From Bacteroidota bacterium (GTDB lineage: Bacteria > Bacteroidota > Bacteroidia > Bacteroidales > Lentimicrobiaceae), in contig JAEZNO010000001.1 in the NCBI GenBank assembly GCA_023441805.1, forward strand, positions 265,531-329,530: 64,000 nucleotides of DNA, read 5' to 3'. Position numbers and translations under genes: made by a program. The notes under the pieces were generated by a model. That model ran no database searches and was not told the origin of the DNA. It saw nothing but the letters and a program-made list of their open reading frames with translations. Shown piece after piece: positions 15,788 to 23,562 of this stretch (positions are counted from its first letter, which is position 1; the number at the start of each line of letters is the position of its first letter).

Positions 15788-18027
15788 ATGCTAACCTCCT
15801 TTTCTTCATTTGAAGGCACGAACGTGACGAAATTCCCTCTCATTCCGGTTCCCCCCATTAGTGGATCGATCAATACATTGGTAATTAATTGGGTGTCATT
15901 GGCTCCTCTGCCATATGCACGTGACAGTTCTTTACGGTCATGTCCAAAACCATGCACTATATATACTGAATCCCATCTTATCCTTTCGGTGATTCTTACC
16001 TTTATCGGGAATGATGATACAATACCATCCTGATTTTTCAGATAAACATACTTCCCATTCTCAAGATTCCATATAGCTGCCACACGAGGATGCACCCATA
16101 TGGTGTTTTCATCCATCAAGTCGGTTAGATATGCATTATTGGCTGTTCGACTGAACGTGTGCATAGGTGCTCTGCCATAATTCAGCCTGTAATAACCTTG
16201 CCCGGGTTCAGGGTGAGGTGTATAAACAGGTATCGGGTCAAATCCTGCAGATGCAAGTAATGCTGAGTAAAATTCCACTTTCCCTGAAGGGGTGTTAAAT
16301 TGCTGAGGCGTATCAGGATCAATATAAGGATTTGAATTTCTTCTCTCCAGGACTTTTACTCCCTGATTCTTTAATTCATCAAGTGAAAAGCCCATTTGCT
16401 CGAGTTGCCACTGTATTACTTCTTCATAATCATTAAAATTGTAGTAATCGTGCAGTCCGAGCCTTTCACCAATCTGTTTAGCAATCCACCATGCCGGTTT
16501 TGATTCCCACATTGGTTCAGTGGCCGGCATTCTTACTGCAATAGTTGGTTCACGGTGGGGAACATTCCGTATGTCATCGTGCCGTTCAAGATAACTGCAT
16601 TCAGGGAGTACAACATCGGCAAACCCTGTTACTTCAGTGGGCATGGTATCTACTACAACCACCAGTTCCAGATCCTCAAGTGCTTGCAACATTTTATCAG
16701 GCAATGGAATAGCTACCGGAAGATTTGTACCTGTTATAAACCAACCTTTAACAGGATGAGGGTTCTCTTCTGAGTCGATGCTTGCATCAATGATAGTATT
16801 TGTAACTGCCATAGTGGCAAATGGATATTTATTGATTGTCAGATCCTGCCATGACCATGCCGGTTTTGGATATTCAGGATGTGGGAATCCGGGTATAGGT
16901 GCACCTTCTTTCATAAAGAAGCCTCCTCGTGCTCCCCAGGAGCCAAGCAGGCCATTAAGGATTGCAATTGCTCGCGAGCGTTGAGCATCATCACCATACC
17001 ATGTTACATGTCGCCCGGGGTGTACTATAACCGCCGGAGCTGCATCGGCCATTTCCTTTGCTGTACGACGAATAACGGCAGGTTCAATGGTTGTAATTCC
17101 ATATGCCCATTCGGGTGTAAATGGTTTAACATGTTCCTTTAATAAATCAAGGCCGGTAGTATTCTTCTCAACGTATTCTTTATTATACAGTTCGTCGAAC
17201 ACCAACACATGTATCCATGCAAGCAGTAAGGCAATATCGGTTGCAGGTTTTATCGGAAGCCAGTATTTCGATTTATTGGCTGCTATTGAGAGTCGGGGAT
17301 CCACGGTTATAATAGTTGCTCCTTTATCAACTGCATCAGAAAATTCTTGTATTTGCAAGTTGTGCATATTCTCACCGATATGAGAACCAATTAGAACCAG
17401 ACAACGCGTATCTCTTATGTCGGTTGGCTCAGGACTTCCAACCTGTGCTCCGAAGGTTGTTTCGAAGCCTACTTCCCTTGGCCCTCTGCATTGCGCATAT
17501 GATGGTGCAGCAATTGTTGATGAACCAAACGCTTTTAACAGATGTGTAAAATGATTACCTGCCGAACCATGATGAAACAGAGCAATGCTCTCAGGACCAT
17601 GCTTGGCAGCAATGGTTTTCATCTTAGTCGCAATATATTCGAGTGCTTCATCCCACGATACTTTACGATACGTCTGCCTGCCATTTTCTTCTGTTCTTAT
17701 TAAAGGAGTTTTCAAACGGTCGTCATCATAAATCATCCCTATGCCACCTGTACCTCGCGGACAGAGTCGACCATTACATTGTGGGTCAGAACTATTGCCG
17801 GTTAGCTTTATGACCTTCCCGTTGTTGTTAACATGTGCCCATGCAGCACATTTCCAGAAACAAACCTCACAATATGTCGGGACTAAACGGATCGAATCTG
17901 ATTTCTGCTCCTCTTTTCCCAATGCAAAGAGTGGTTGCCCGAGGCCAAGCTTATCAGCCTGTGATGCTACAGCCGCAGCTCCTATAGTCAAAGCAGATAT
18001 CTTAATAAATTCACGTCTGGTTTTCAT
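15784..18027 (-). CDS. Molybdopterin oxidoreductase, polysulfide/thiosulfate reductase catalytic subunit-like
   Basis: A 747-residue catalytic subunit of the DMSO reductase superfamily. The N-terminus has a Tat signal (RREFIK at residues 4-9, then a hydrophobic stretch), so it folds with cofactor in the cytoplasm and works in the periplasm. A [4Fe-4S] site is formed by CEVCFWKC and the later Cys of GRLCPRG. The Cys of SYAQCRGPRE is the likely molybdenum ligand. The C-terminal domain (about 620-735) is the molydopterin dinucleotide-binding barrel. Overall it resembles PsrA/PhsA-type enzymes. Six further operon genes encode electron-transfer, sulfur-transport and rhodanese proteins, which supports a sulfur substrate, but arsenic or other substrates cannot be excluded from sequence alone. 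The promoter was not recognised. Confidence 0.9.
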   Translation of the reverse strand: MKTRREFIKISALTIGAAAVASQADKLGLGQPLFALGKEEQKSDSIRLVPTYCEVCFWKCAAWAHVNNNGKVIKLTGNSSDPQCNGRLCPRGTGGIGMIYDDDRLKTPLIRTEENGRQTYRKVSWDEALEYIATKMKTIAAKHGPESIALFHHGSAGNHFTHLLKAFGSSTIAAPSYAQCRGPREVGFETTFGAQVGSPEPTDIRDTRCLVLIGSHIGENMHNLQIQEFSDAVDKGATIITVDPRLSIAANKSKYWLPIKPATDIALLLAWIHVLVFDELYNKEYVEKNTTGLDLLKEHVKPFTPEWAYGITTIEPAVIRRTAKEMADAAPAVIVHPGRHVTWYGDDAQRSRAIAILNGLLGSWGARGGFFMKEGAPIPGFPHPEYPKPAWSWQDLTINKYPFATMAVTNTIIDASIDSEENPHPVKGWFITGTNLPVAIPLPDKMLQALEDLELVVVVDTMPTEVTGFADVVLPECSYLERHDDIRNVPHREPTIAVRMPATEPMWESKPAWWIAKQIGERLGLHDYYNFNDYEEVIQWQLEQMGFSLDELKNQGVKVLERRNSNPYIDPDTPQQFNTPSGKVEFYSALLASAGFDPIPVYTPHPEPGQGYYRLNYGRAPMHTFSRTANNAYLTDLMDENTIWVHPRVAAIWNLENGKYVYLKNQDGIVSSFPIKVRITERIRWDSVYIVHGFGHDRKELSRAYGRGANDTQLITNVLIDPLMGGTGMRGNFVTFVPSNEEKEVSI

Positions 18028-18176
18028 TTATTTGATAATGAAAGTGATCTGTTGAATGAGTTCAAATTTTAAGTCAAATATCGTAAACCTTAGATGATTA
18101 CGACTATTCATACTGAAAATTTAGACACTGTTTAAATAGGTGGTAAAAGTTACCATCCATTTGCCTGCTTAATTAC

Positions 18177-18184
18177 TAATTTTG
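18177..18184 (+). promoter_or_regulatory. Promoter -7 element TAATTTTG for dusB
   Basis: Exact TAnnTTTG match, 17 bases before the dusB ATG at 18202, in the 174-base gap divergent from the sulfur operon. No clear element for the operon was seen in the same gap. Confidence 0.5.
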
Positions 18185-18201
18185 CAAGCTATCAATTACT
18201 T

Positions 18202-19182
18202 ATGAAAATAGGAAGTACTGACTTAAGCGAGTTCCCTGTGATTCTGGCTCCGATGGAGGATATAACTGATCCCCCTTTCCGATTGATTTGCAGGGAGATG
18301 GGTGCCTCAGCTGTCATAACCGAATTTATAGCAGCAGACGGTTTGATACGTGATGTTGCTCAAAGCTTAAAAAAGCTTGATTTTAATAAGGAAGAACGAC
18401 CGGTTGGAATTCAATTGTTTGGCAATACAGTCAGCTCCATGGTCAATGCTGCCCTTGCAGCCGAACAGGCTGATCCTGATTTTATAGATATTAATTTTGG
18501 TTGCCCGGTTCGAAAAATAGTAAATAAGGGTGGTGGTTCAGCCTTACTGCAGGATGTTCCTTTATTGCTTGAAATTACCAGAGAGATTATAAAATCAGTT
18601 AAGAAACCTGTGACTGTAAAGACCAGGCTGGGTTGGGATGAGAATTCCAAGATCATATTGGAACTGGCTGAACAACTGCAGGATCTTGGTATTGCAGCAT
18701 TGACAATTCACGGACGCACTAGAGCACAAATGTATTCAGGTACAGCAGACTGGACTTTAATAGGTGAAGTTAAACGCAATCAACGAATGCGGATTCCAAT
18801 ACTCGGTAACGGGGATATTGTTGATGTCGATTCAGCCATCAGAGCCAAGAATGACTATGGAGTTGATGGTATAATGATTGGCAGGGCTACGGTTGGAAAT
18901 CCTTGGATATTCAAACAAATCACCCACTTTCTGGAAACCGGTGAAAGATTAGCTCCGCCAACCTTGCAGGAACGTGTAGCTGTTTGCAGACGACATCTTC
19001 TTGATTCAATAAAGTGGAAAGGAGAATTTACTGCCATTCTTGAGATCAGACGGCACTATCCGCATTATTTCAAGGCACTACCTGATTTTAAACCTTACAG
19101 AATGAAACTAATGACTGCCTCAACAAAGGATGAGGTGCTTCAATTATTATCTGAGATTGAAACAAAATACTCTAATCAATAA
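18202..19182 (+). CDS. dusB: tRNA-dihydrouridine synthase (DusB-like)
   Basis: A 326-residue FMN enzyme that reduces uridine to dihydrouridine in tRNA. Signature segments are VILAPMEDITDPPFR, VGIQLFGN, DINFGCPVRKIVNKGGGSALL (catalytic Cys in FGCPVRK), VKTRLGWDE, IHGRTRAQMYSG, GNGDI and MIGRATVGNPWIF. The DINFGCPVRK form fits the DusB branch. A second Dus enzyme of another branch lies at the right end of the window. It is transcribed divergently from the sulfur operon and has its own promoter element. Confidence 0.95.
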   Translation: MKIGSTDLSEFPVILAPMEDITDPPFRLICREMGASAVITEFIAADGLIRDVAQSLKKLDFNKEERPVGIQLFGNTVSSMVNAALAAEQADPDFIDINFGCPVRKIVNKGGGSALLQDVPLLLEITREIIKSVKKPVTVKTRLGWDENSKIILELAEQLQDLGIAALTIHGRTRAQMYSGTADWTLIGEVKRNQRMRIPILGNGDIVDVDSAIRAKNDYGVDGIMIGRATVGNPWIFKQITHFLETGERLAPPTLQERVAVCRRHLLDSIKWKGEFTAILEIRRHYPHYFKALPDFKPYRMKLMTASTKDEVLQLLSEIETKYSNQ

Positions 19183-19376
19183 TTGTCCTTTGTATGTATT
19201 CTAACTTAGCAAGTAGTGTAGCTTAATTAAATTACCGTATCAGCTAAGTTGAATTTAGACAGGACTCTAAATATTTATCAAAATGAAATAGTGATATAAG
19301 TTCGTTGTTGAGAAAAAATGTAATTTAGTACTTTAAGAGACCGATCTTCTTATTTAATTTGCTTAAAATCCGAAAA

Positions 19377-20732
19377 ATGTCAGCAGAGCCTTTTAAAATA
19401 TTTCTGGTTGAGGATGATCTGATATTCTCGAAGGTCATATCATATCATTTGTCACTTAATCCCGACAATCTGGTTGAAGTATTTCCTGATGGGAAGAGCT
19501 TAATCAGAAATCTCTACAAAAATCCAAACCTTGTCTCGCTCGATTATAATCTGCCTGATATGACAGGATTGGAGGTTCTGAAGCAAATCAAGGAGTTTAA
19601 TCCTGAAATTCCGGTAGTTATTGTCTCCGGACAACAGGATTTGGCAACAGCCATTGAATTGCTCAGAAAAGGAGCTTATGATTATATCCTGAAAGATCAG
19701 GATACAAAGGAAAGGCTATGGAATATCACCAGAAACCTTCGGGAAAACCTGATGCTTAAGGAGAAGATCGCCGTTCTGGAAGAAGAGATAGGAAAGAAAT
19801 ATGAGGCCGGGAATCTGATCAAAGGTAACAGTGTGGCAATCAATAAAGTATTCACTTTAATTGATAAAGCTGCTAAAACTAACATTGTAGTTTCAATTTA
19901 TGGCGAAACCGGAACCGGTAAGGAATTGGTTGCTAAATCAATTCACTTTGCTTCCGGCCGTGCTAAAAAGCCTTTTGTAGCGGTCAATGTAACAGCTATA
20001 CCAAAAGAACTTATTGAGAGTGAGATGTTTGGTCATGAGAAAGGCGCATTTACCGGAGCTGCTAACAGACGAATCGGAAGGTTTGAGGAAGCAAATAAAG
20101 GCACTTTGTTTCTTGATGAGATTGGTGACATGGACTTGAACATGCAATCAAAGCTCCTCAGGGTGCTTCAGGAAGAGGAACTTACCAGAGTGGGCGGAAA
20201 TGAAGTCGTGAAGCTTGATGTCAGAGTTATTGTGGCTACACATAAAAACCTTCAGGAATTGGTTAAACAGGGTAAATTCAGAGAAGACTTGTATTACAGG
20301 CTCTTAGGACTCCCTATTAACCTGCCACCGTTGCGAGACAGGGGTAATGATATTGTGCTCCTGGCAAGATTCTTCGTTGATGAATTCTGTGCTAAGAATA
20401 AAATGAAGAAGCTGTCTTTATCACCTTCAGCTATTCAGAAACTGCAGAAGTATCATTATCCGGGCAATGTACGTGAGCTCAAGGCTATCATGGAATTAGC
20501 TGCTGTAATGACTAATACAAATACCATTGAGGATAGTGACATTTCATTCAGCACCACCAGTACAACTCAGGATTTCCTGTATGAGGAAACAACCCTCGAA
20601 GAGTACAATCGACGCATAATCAGTCATTTCCTGCAGAAATATGATAACAAAGTCAGGCTGGTGGCAAAGAAGCTCAACATCGGAAAGACTACCATTTACA
20701 GGATGATGAGTGAACACAAGCTCAAAGCATAA
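19377..20732 (+). CDS. Sigma-54-dependent response regulator (NtrC family)
   Basis: A 451-residue transcription activator. Residues 5-120 are a receiver domain with acidic pocket VEDD, phospho-Asp in SLDYNLPDMTG and Lys in YILKDQD. Residues about 145-370 are an AAA+ domain with Walker A GETGTGKE, the sigma-54-contacting GAFTGA loop, Walker B GTLFLDEIGD and the YPGNVREL sensor region. The C-terminal Fis-type helix-turn-helix (about 410-450) reads VRLVAKKLNIGKTTIYRMM. It should open sigma-54 promoters in response to a partner kinase not encoded nearby. The ATG at 19377 is preferred over an upstream TTG at 19359 because MSAEPFKIFLVEDD starts at the receiver strand. A rho-independent terminator overlaps its stop. 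Confidence 0.95.
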   Translation: MSAEPFKIFLVEDDLIFSKVISYHLSLNPDNLVEVFPDGKSLIRNLYKNPNLVSLDYNLPDMTGLEVLKQIKEFNPEIPVVIVSGQQDLATAIELLRKGAYDYILKDQDTKERLWNITRNLRENLMLKEKIAVLEEEIGKKYEAGNLIKGNSVAINKVFTLIDKAAKTNIVVSIYGETGTGKELVAKSIHFASGRAKKPFVAVNVTAIPKELIESEMFGHEKGAFTGAANRRIGRFEEANKGTLFLDEIGDMDLNMQSKLLRVLQEEELTRVGGNEVVKLDVRVIVATHKNLQELVKQGKFREDLYYRLLGLPINLPPLRDRGNDIVLLARFFVDEFCAKNKMKKLSLSPSAIQKLQKYHYPGNVRELKAIMELAAVMTNTNTIEDSDISFSTTSTTQDFLYEETTLEEYNRRIISHFLQKYDNKVRLVAKKLNIGKTTIYRMMSEHKLKA

Positions 20733-20760
20733 GAGGCCGTCCTTTTGAGACAGCCTCTTT
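20731..20760 (+). terminator. Terminator after the sigma-54 response regulator
   Basis: AAGAGGCCGTC and GACAGCCTCTTT form a strong stem with one mismatch, ending in TTT, starting inside the stop codon. It is the GGCTGTC/GACAGCC type that recurs in this window. It could also serve the convergent threonine dehydrogenase gene, whose stop is at 20800. Confidence 0.75.
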
Positions 20761-20799
20761 GAAAATAACTTTAATTTTCTGAATTAATTCTAATGCGGT

Positions 20800-21762
20800 T
20801 TAAATAAGTCCTTTGGCATGTTTCTCGCCAATAACCTTAAGCATATCAGCAGTCATTTTCTCGAGGTTCCACTGTGGGTTCCATCCCCATTCTTCACGAG
20901 CACAGGTATCGTCCATGCTGTTTGGCCATGAGTTAGCAATGGCCTGCTTTACCGGCTCAACATTGTATTCCATTTGGAAATCAGGGATGTGTTTTTTGAT
21001 CTCGTTTGCAATGATCTCAGGATCGAAGCTCATGGCAGTAACGTTAAATGAATTACGATGAACTAATTTTGCCGGATCAGCTTCCATAAGATCAATAGCA
21101 GCGTTTATTGCATCGGGCATATACATCATATCGAGGAAAGTGCCTTTTCCTAATGGACAGGTAAATTTCTTGTTTTTGATTGCTTCGTAATAAATTTCAA
21201 CAGCGTAATCTGTTGTACCACCACCAGGCAGGGTAACATTAGAGATAATTCCCGGATAACGAACCGAACGTGTATCAACACCAAACCTTTTGAAATAATA
21301 GTCGCTTAATAACTCACCGGTAACTTTGGTTACACCGTACATAGTTTGCGGCCTTTGAATTGTATCCTGTGGGGTATTATCGAGAGGAGTACCACCACCA
21401 AAAGCACCAATTGAACTTGGAGTGAATAGAGCACATTTGTATTCGCGGGCAACCTCAAGGCAGTTCATCAAGCCTCCGATTCCAACATTCCATGCTGCCA
21501 GAGGTTTGCTTTCACCAACTGCTGAAAGGATAGCAGCAAGGTTATAAATAGTATCAATATTATATTTCTTAACCACATTAACTATCTGCTCCATGTTGGT
21601 AGCATCAACTATTTCAGCCGGGCCTGATTCAAGGAGTTCACCGGTAGGTTTTGTTGATCTGTAGCCGGCAACAACATTTGAATTGCCGTATCGTTTACGA
21701 AGTTCGAGGGTGAGTTCTGAACCAATCTGGCCCACGGAACCAATAACTAAAATGTTTTTCAT
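20800..21762 (-). CDS. tdh: L-threonine 3-dehydrogenase, NAD-epimerase-like type
   Basis: A 320-residue short-chain/extended Rossmann enzyme. NAD binds at IGSVGQIGSELTLELRKRYG (residues 7-26). The catalytic Ser and Tyr-Lys appear in TPSSIGAFG and MYGVTKVTGE. Conserved RYPGIIS and GTFLDMMYMPDAI segments fit the epimerase-fold threonine dehydrogenases described from Flavobacterium and other Bacteroidota, which oxidise L-threonine to 2-amino-3-ketobutyrate. The divergent neighbour kbl cleaves that product, giving strong contextual support. It differs from the zinc-dependent Tdh of E. coli. A UDP-sugar epimerase role is the alternative. Confidence 0.88.
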   Translation of the reverse strand: MKNILVIGSVGQIGSELTLELRKRYGNSNVVAGYRSTKPTGELLESGPAEIVDATNMEQIVNVVKKYNIDTIYNLAAILSAVGESKPLAAWNVGIGGLMNCLEVAREYKCALFTPSSIGAFGGGTPLDNTPQDTIQRPQTMYGVTKVTGELLSDYYFKRFGVDTRSVRYPGIISNVTLPGGGTTDYAVEIYYEAIKNKKFTCPLGKGTFLDMMYMPDAINAAIDLMEADPAKLVHRNSFNVTAMSFDPEIIANEIKKHIPDFQMEYNVEPVKQAIANSWPNSMDDTCAREEWGWNPQWNLEKMTADMLKVIGEKHAKGLI

Positions 21763-21812
21763 CTGGTTTTTTTGATTTATCGGTTTTGTTAATCAATTCA
21801 CAATAGTGCCGG

Positions 21813-21820
21813 CAAAAATA
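21813..21820 (-). promoter_or_regulatory. Promoter -7 element for tdh
   Basis: Minus-strand TATTTTTG matches TAnnTTTG, 50 bases before the tdh ATG at 21762. Confidence 0.45.
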
Positions 21821-21955
21821 CAATATTTTAGCTAAAAGCCTAAATATTATTCAGGCAGGCAAAACATTAATTTTCATACTAAAATATTGAGAATCAATTA
21901 CCTTAAGAAATGCTAAATTTATCAGGAAAACAATCCCTGTCTTGTTTAAAAATAA

Positions 21956-21963
21956 TATCTTTG
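21956..21963 (+). promoter_or_regulatory. Promoter -7 element TATCTTTG for kbl
   Basis: Exact TAnnTTTG match, 50 bases before the kbl ATG at 22014, facing away from the tdh element at 21813-21820. The two genes of one pathway thus share a roughly 250-base divergent control region. Confidence 0.5.
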
Positions 21964-22013
21964 CGCACTGTTATTTATCAAACAACAACCATTAAACATA
22001 AAAAATAATAATT

Positions 22014-23240
22014 ATGTACGATCGCGTTCAAGCTTACCTGCAAGAAGAACTAAACGGAATCAAAGAAGCCGGTTTGTTTAAGAATGAGCGGGTTATTACT
22101 ACTCCACAGGGGGCAGAAATTAAAGTTAACTCAGGTGCTGAAGTATTAAACTTCTGTGCTAATAACTATCTTGGTCTTTCCAATAATCCTAAGCTGATCG
22201 CTGCTGCAAAAGAAGCCCTCGATACTCATGGATATGGACTCTCTTCCGTAAGGTTCATTTGCGGTACTCAAGATCTCCACAAAGCTCTCGAAGCTAAAAT
22301 CGCCGAGTTTTTTGGAACTGAAGACACAATTCTCTATGCTGCTTGTTTTGACGCCAACGGTGGTGTGTTTGAACCTTTATTGGGCGAAGACGACGCTATC
22401 ATCAGCGACTCACTCAACCATGCTTCAATTATTGACGGTGTCAGGTTGTGTAAAGCTGTACGTTACAGATACAACAATTCTGACATGGCCGATCTGGAAG
22501 AGCAACTCAAGGCTGCTCAGGCTCAACGCTTCCGCCTTATCGTTACTGACGGAGTATTCTCAATGGATGGTAATGTTGCTAAGATGGACCAAATTTATGC
22601 TCTTGCTCAAAAATACGATGCAATGATCATGGTTGACGAATGCCATTCAGCAGGTGTTGTAGGAGCTACCGGTCGTGGTGTTACTGAATTACATAACCTC
22701 CGTGGTAAAATTGAGATTATCACAGGTACTTTAGGTAAAGCATTCGGTGGTGCAATTGGTGGATTTACCACAGGAAAGAAAGAAATTATTGCTATGCTTC
22801 GCCAGCGCTCACGTCCTTATTTATTCTCAAATTCTATCCCTCCAATGGTTGCAGCTGCCGGTATCAAAATGTTTGATATGATGAGCGAAACCAATGAACT
22901 TCAGGATAGATTACATGAGAACACCGCTTACTTCAGCCAGAAGATGATGGAAGCAGGTTTCGATTGCAAACCAACTCAAAGCGCTATTGTGGCAGTTATG
23001 CTTTATGATGCTAAACTTTCACAGCAAATGGCCGCTAAACTTCTTGATGAAGGTATTTATGTAATAGGTTTCTACTATCCTGTCGTACCTAAAGGACAAG
23101 CACGTATCCGTGTTCAGGTTTCAGCCGCTCATACTCGTGAGCATCTGGATAAATGTATTGCTGCTTTCACAAAGGTTGGTAAAGAACTCGGCGTTCTGAA
23201 ACCTGCTTCTTCGTGTGGTTGCGGCTGCGGTTGCAATTAA
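22014..23240 (+). CDS. kbl: 2-amino-3-ketobutyrate CoA ligase with Cys-Gly tail
   Basis: A 408-residue PLP enzyme of the alpha-oxoamine synthase family. It splits 2-amino-3-ketobutyrate with CoA into glycine and acetyl-CoA, completing threonine breakdown with the divergent tdh. Visible landmarks are NNYLGLSNNPKLI, SVRFICGTQDLHKALE, the His stacking on PLP in SDSLNHASIIDG, the Asp-His in VDECHSAGVVGATGRG and the PLP Lys in TGTLGKAFGGAIGG. The last residues, SSCGCGCGCN, extend beyond the usual end (about 395-398 residues) with four alternating Cys, a possible metal or redox-sensitive tail. A strong terminator follows at 23270. Confidence 0.95.
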   Translation: MYDRVQAYLQEELNGIKEAGLFKNERVITTPQGAEIKVNSGAEVLNFCANNYLGLSNNPKLIAAAKEALDTHGYGLSSVRFICGTQDLHKALEAKIAEFFGTEDTILYAACFDANGGVFEPLLGEDDAIISDSLNHASIIDGVRLCKAVRYRYNNSDMADLEEQLKAAQAQRFRLIVTDGVFSMDGNVAKMDQIYALAQKYDAMIMVDECHSAGVVGATGRGVTELHNLRGKIEIITGTLGKAFGGAIGGFTTGKKEIIAMLRQRSRPYLFSNSIPPMVAAAGIKMFDMMSETNELQDRLHENTAYFSQKMMEAGFDCKPTQSAIVAVMLYDAKLSQQMAAKLLDEGIYVIGFYYPVVPKGQARIRVQVSAAHTREHLDKCIAAFTKVGKELGVLKPASSCGCGCGCN

Positions 23241-23269
23241 TAAGTTGGTTAATTAATAAATAAATGTAG

Positions 23270-23303
23270 GAGGCTGTCGTAAAAAACAGCCTCTTCTCTT
23301 TTT
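23270..23303 (+). terminator. Terminator after kbl
   Basis: GAGGCTGT (23270-23277) pairs with ACAGCCTC (23286-23293), followed by TTCTCTTTTT. This is the same stem family as at 20731 and 27273. The remaining gap to recQ (23304-23509) is AT-rich with no gene or RNA recognised. Confidence 0.8.
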
Positions 23304-23509
23304 ATAGCAGTGTTTAACTATTTGTAATAATCCGAGCCATTTGGTTAAACAATCGTACAAGCAAATCTTATTATTAGGTGGTAATTATCTCTGCTATTAC
23401 CAACTCTGCTGGGTAAGCAAAGGAAAAGCATGTTTAATATATTATTGGTGTATACAATTAAACATTAAACACCCTGATTCATTCATTTGAGTATTAACCG
23501 TAGAATCTT

Positions 23510-23540
23510 TTTGTTTCAGGTAGCTTTTGTTTTACATTTG
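23510..23540 (+). promoter_or_regulatory. recQ promoter, full -33/-7 match
   Basis: TTTG at 23510-23513 and TACATTTG at 23533-23540 are separated by 19 bases, the best complete match in the window to the Bacteroidota TTTG/TAnnTTTG promoter. The predicted transcript begins near 23546, after an in-frame TTG at 23527, so translation must start at the ATG at 23563. Confidence 0.6.
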
Positions 23541-23562
23541 TTGGTTCCTCACAACAACCACC

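Noticed and set aside
15662..16033. 123-codon ORF antisense to the ferredoxin and molybdoenzyme genes
   Set aside because: Shadow of two genes with clear cofactor motifs; Cys/His richness comes from the opposite strand.
17087..17383. 98-codon ORF antisense to the molybdoenzyme gene
   Set aside because: Fully covered by the real gene and without family features.
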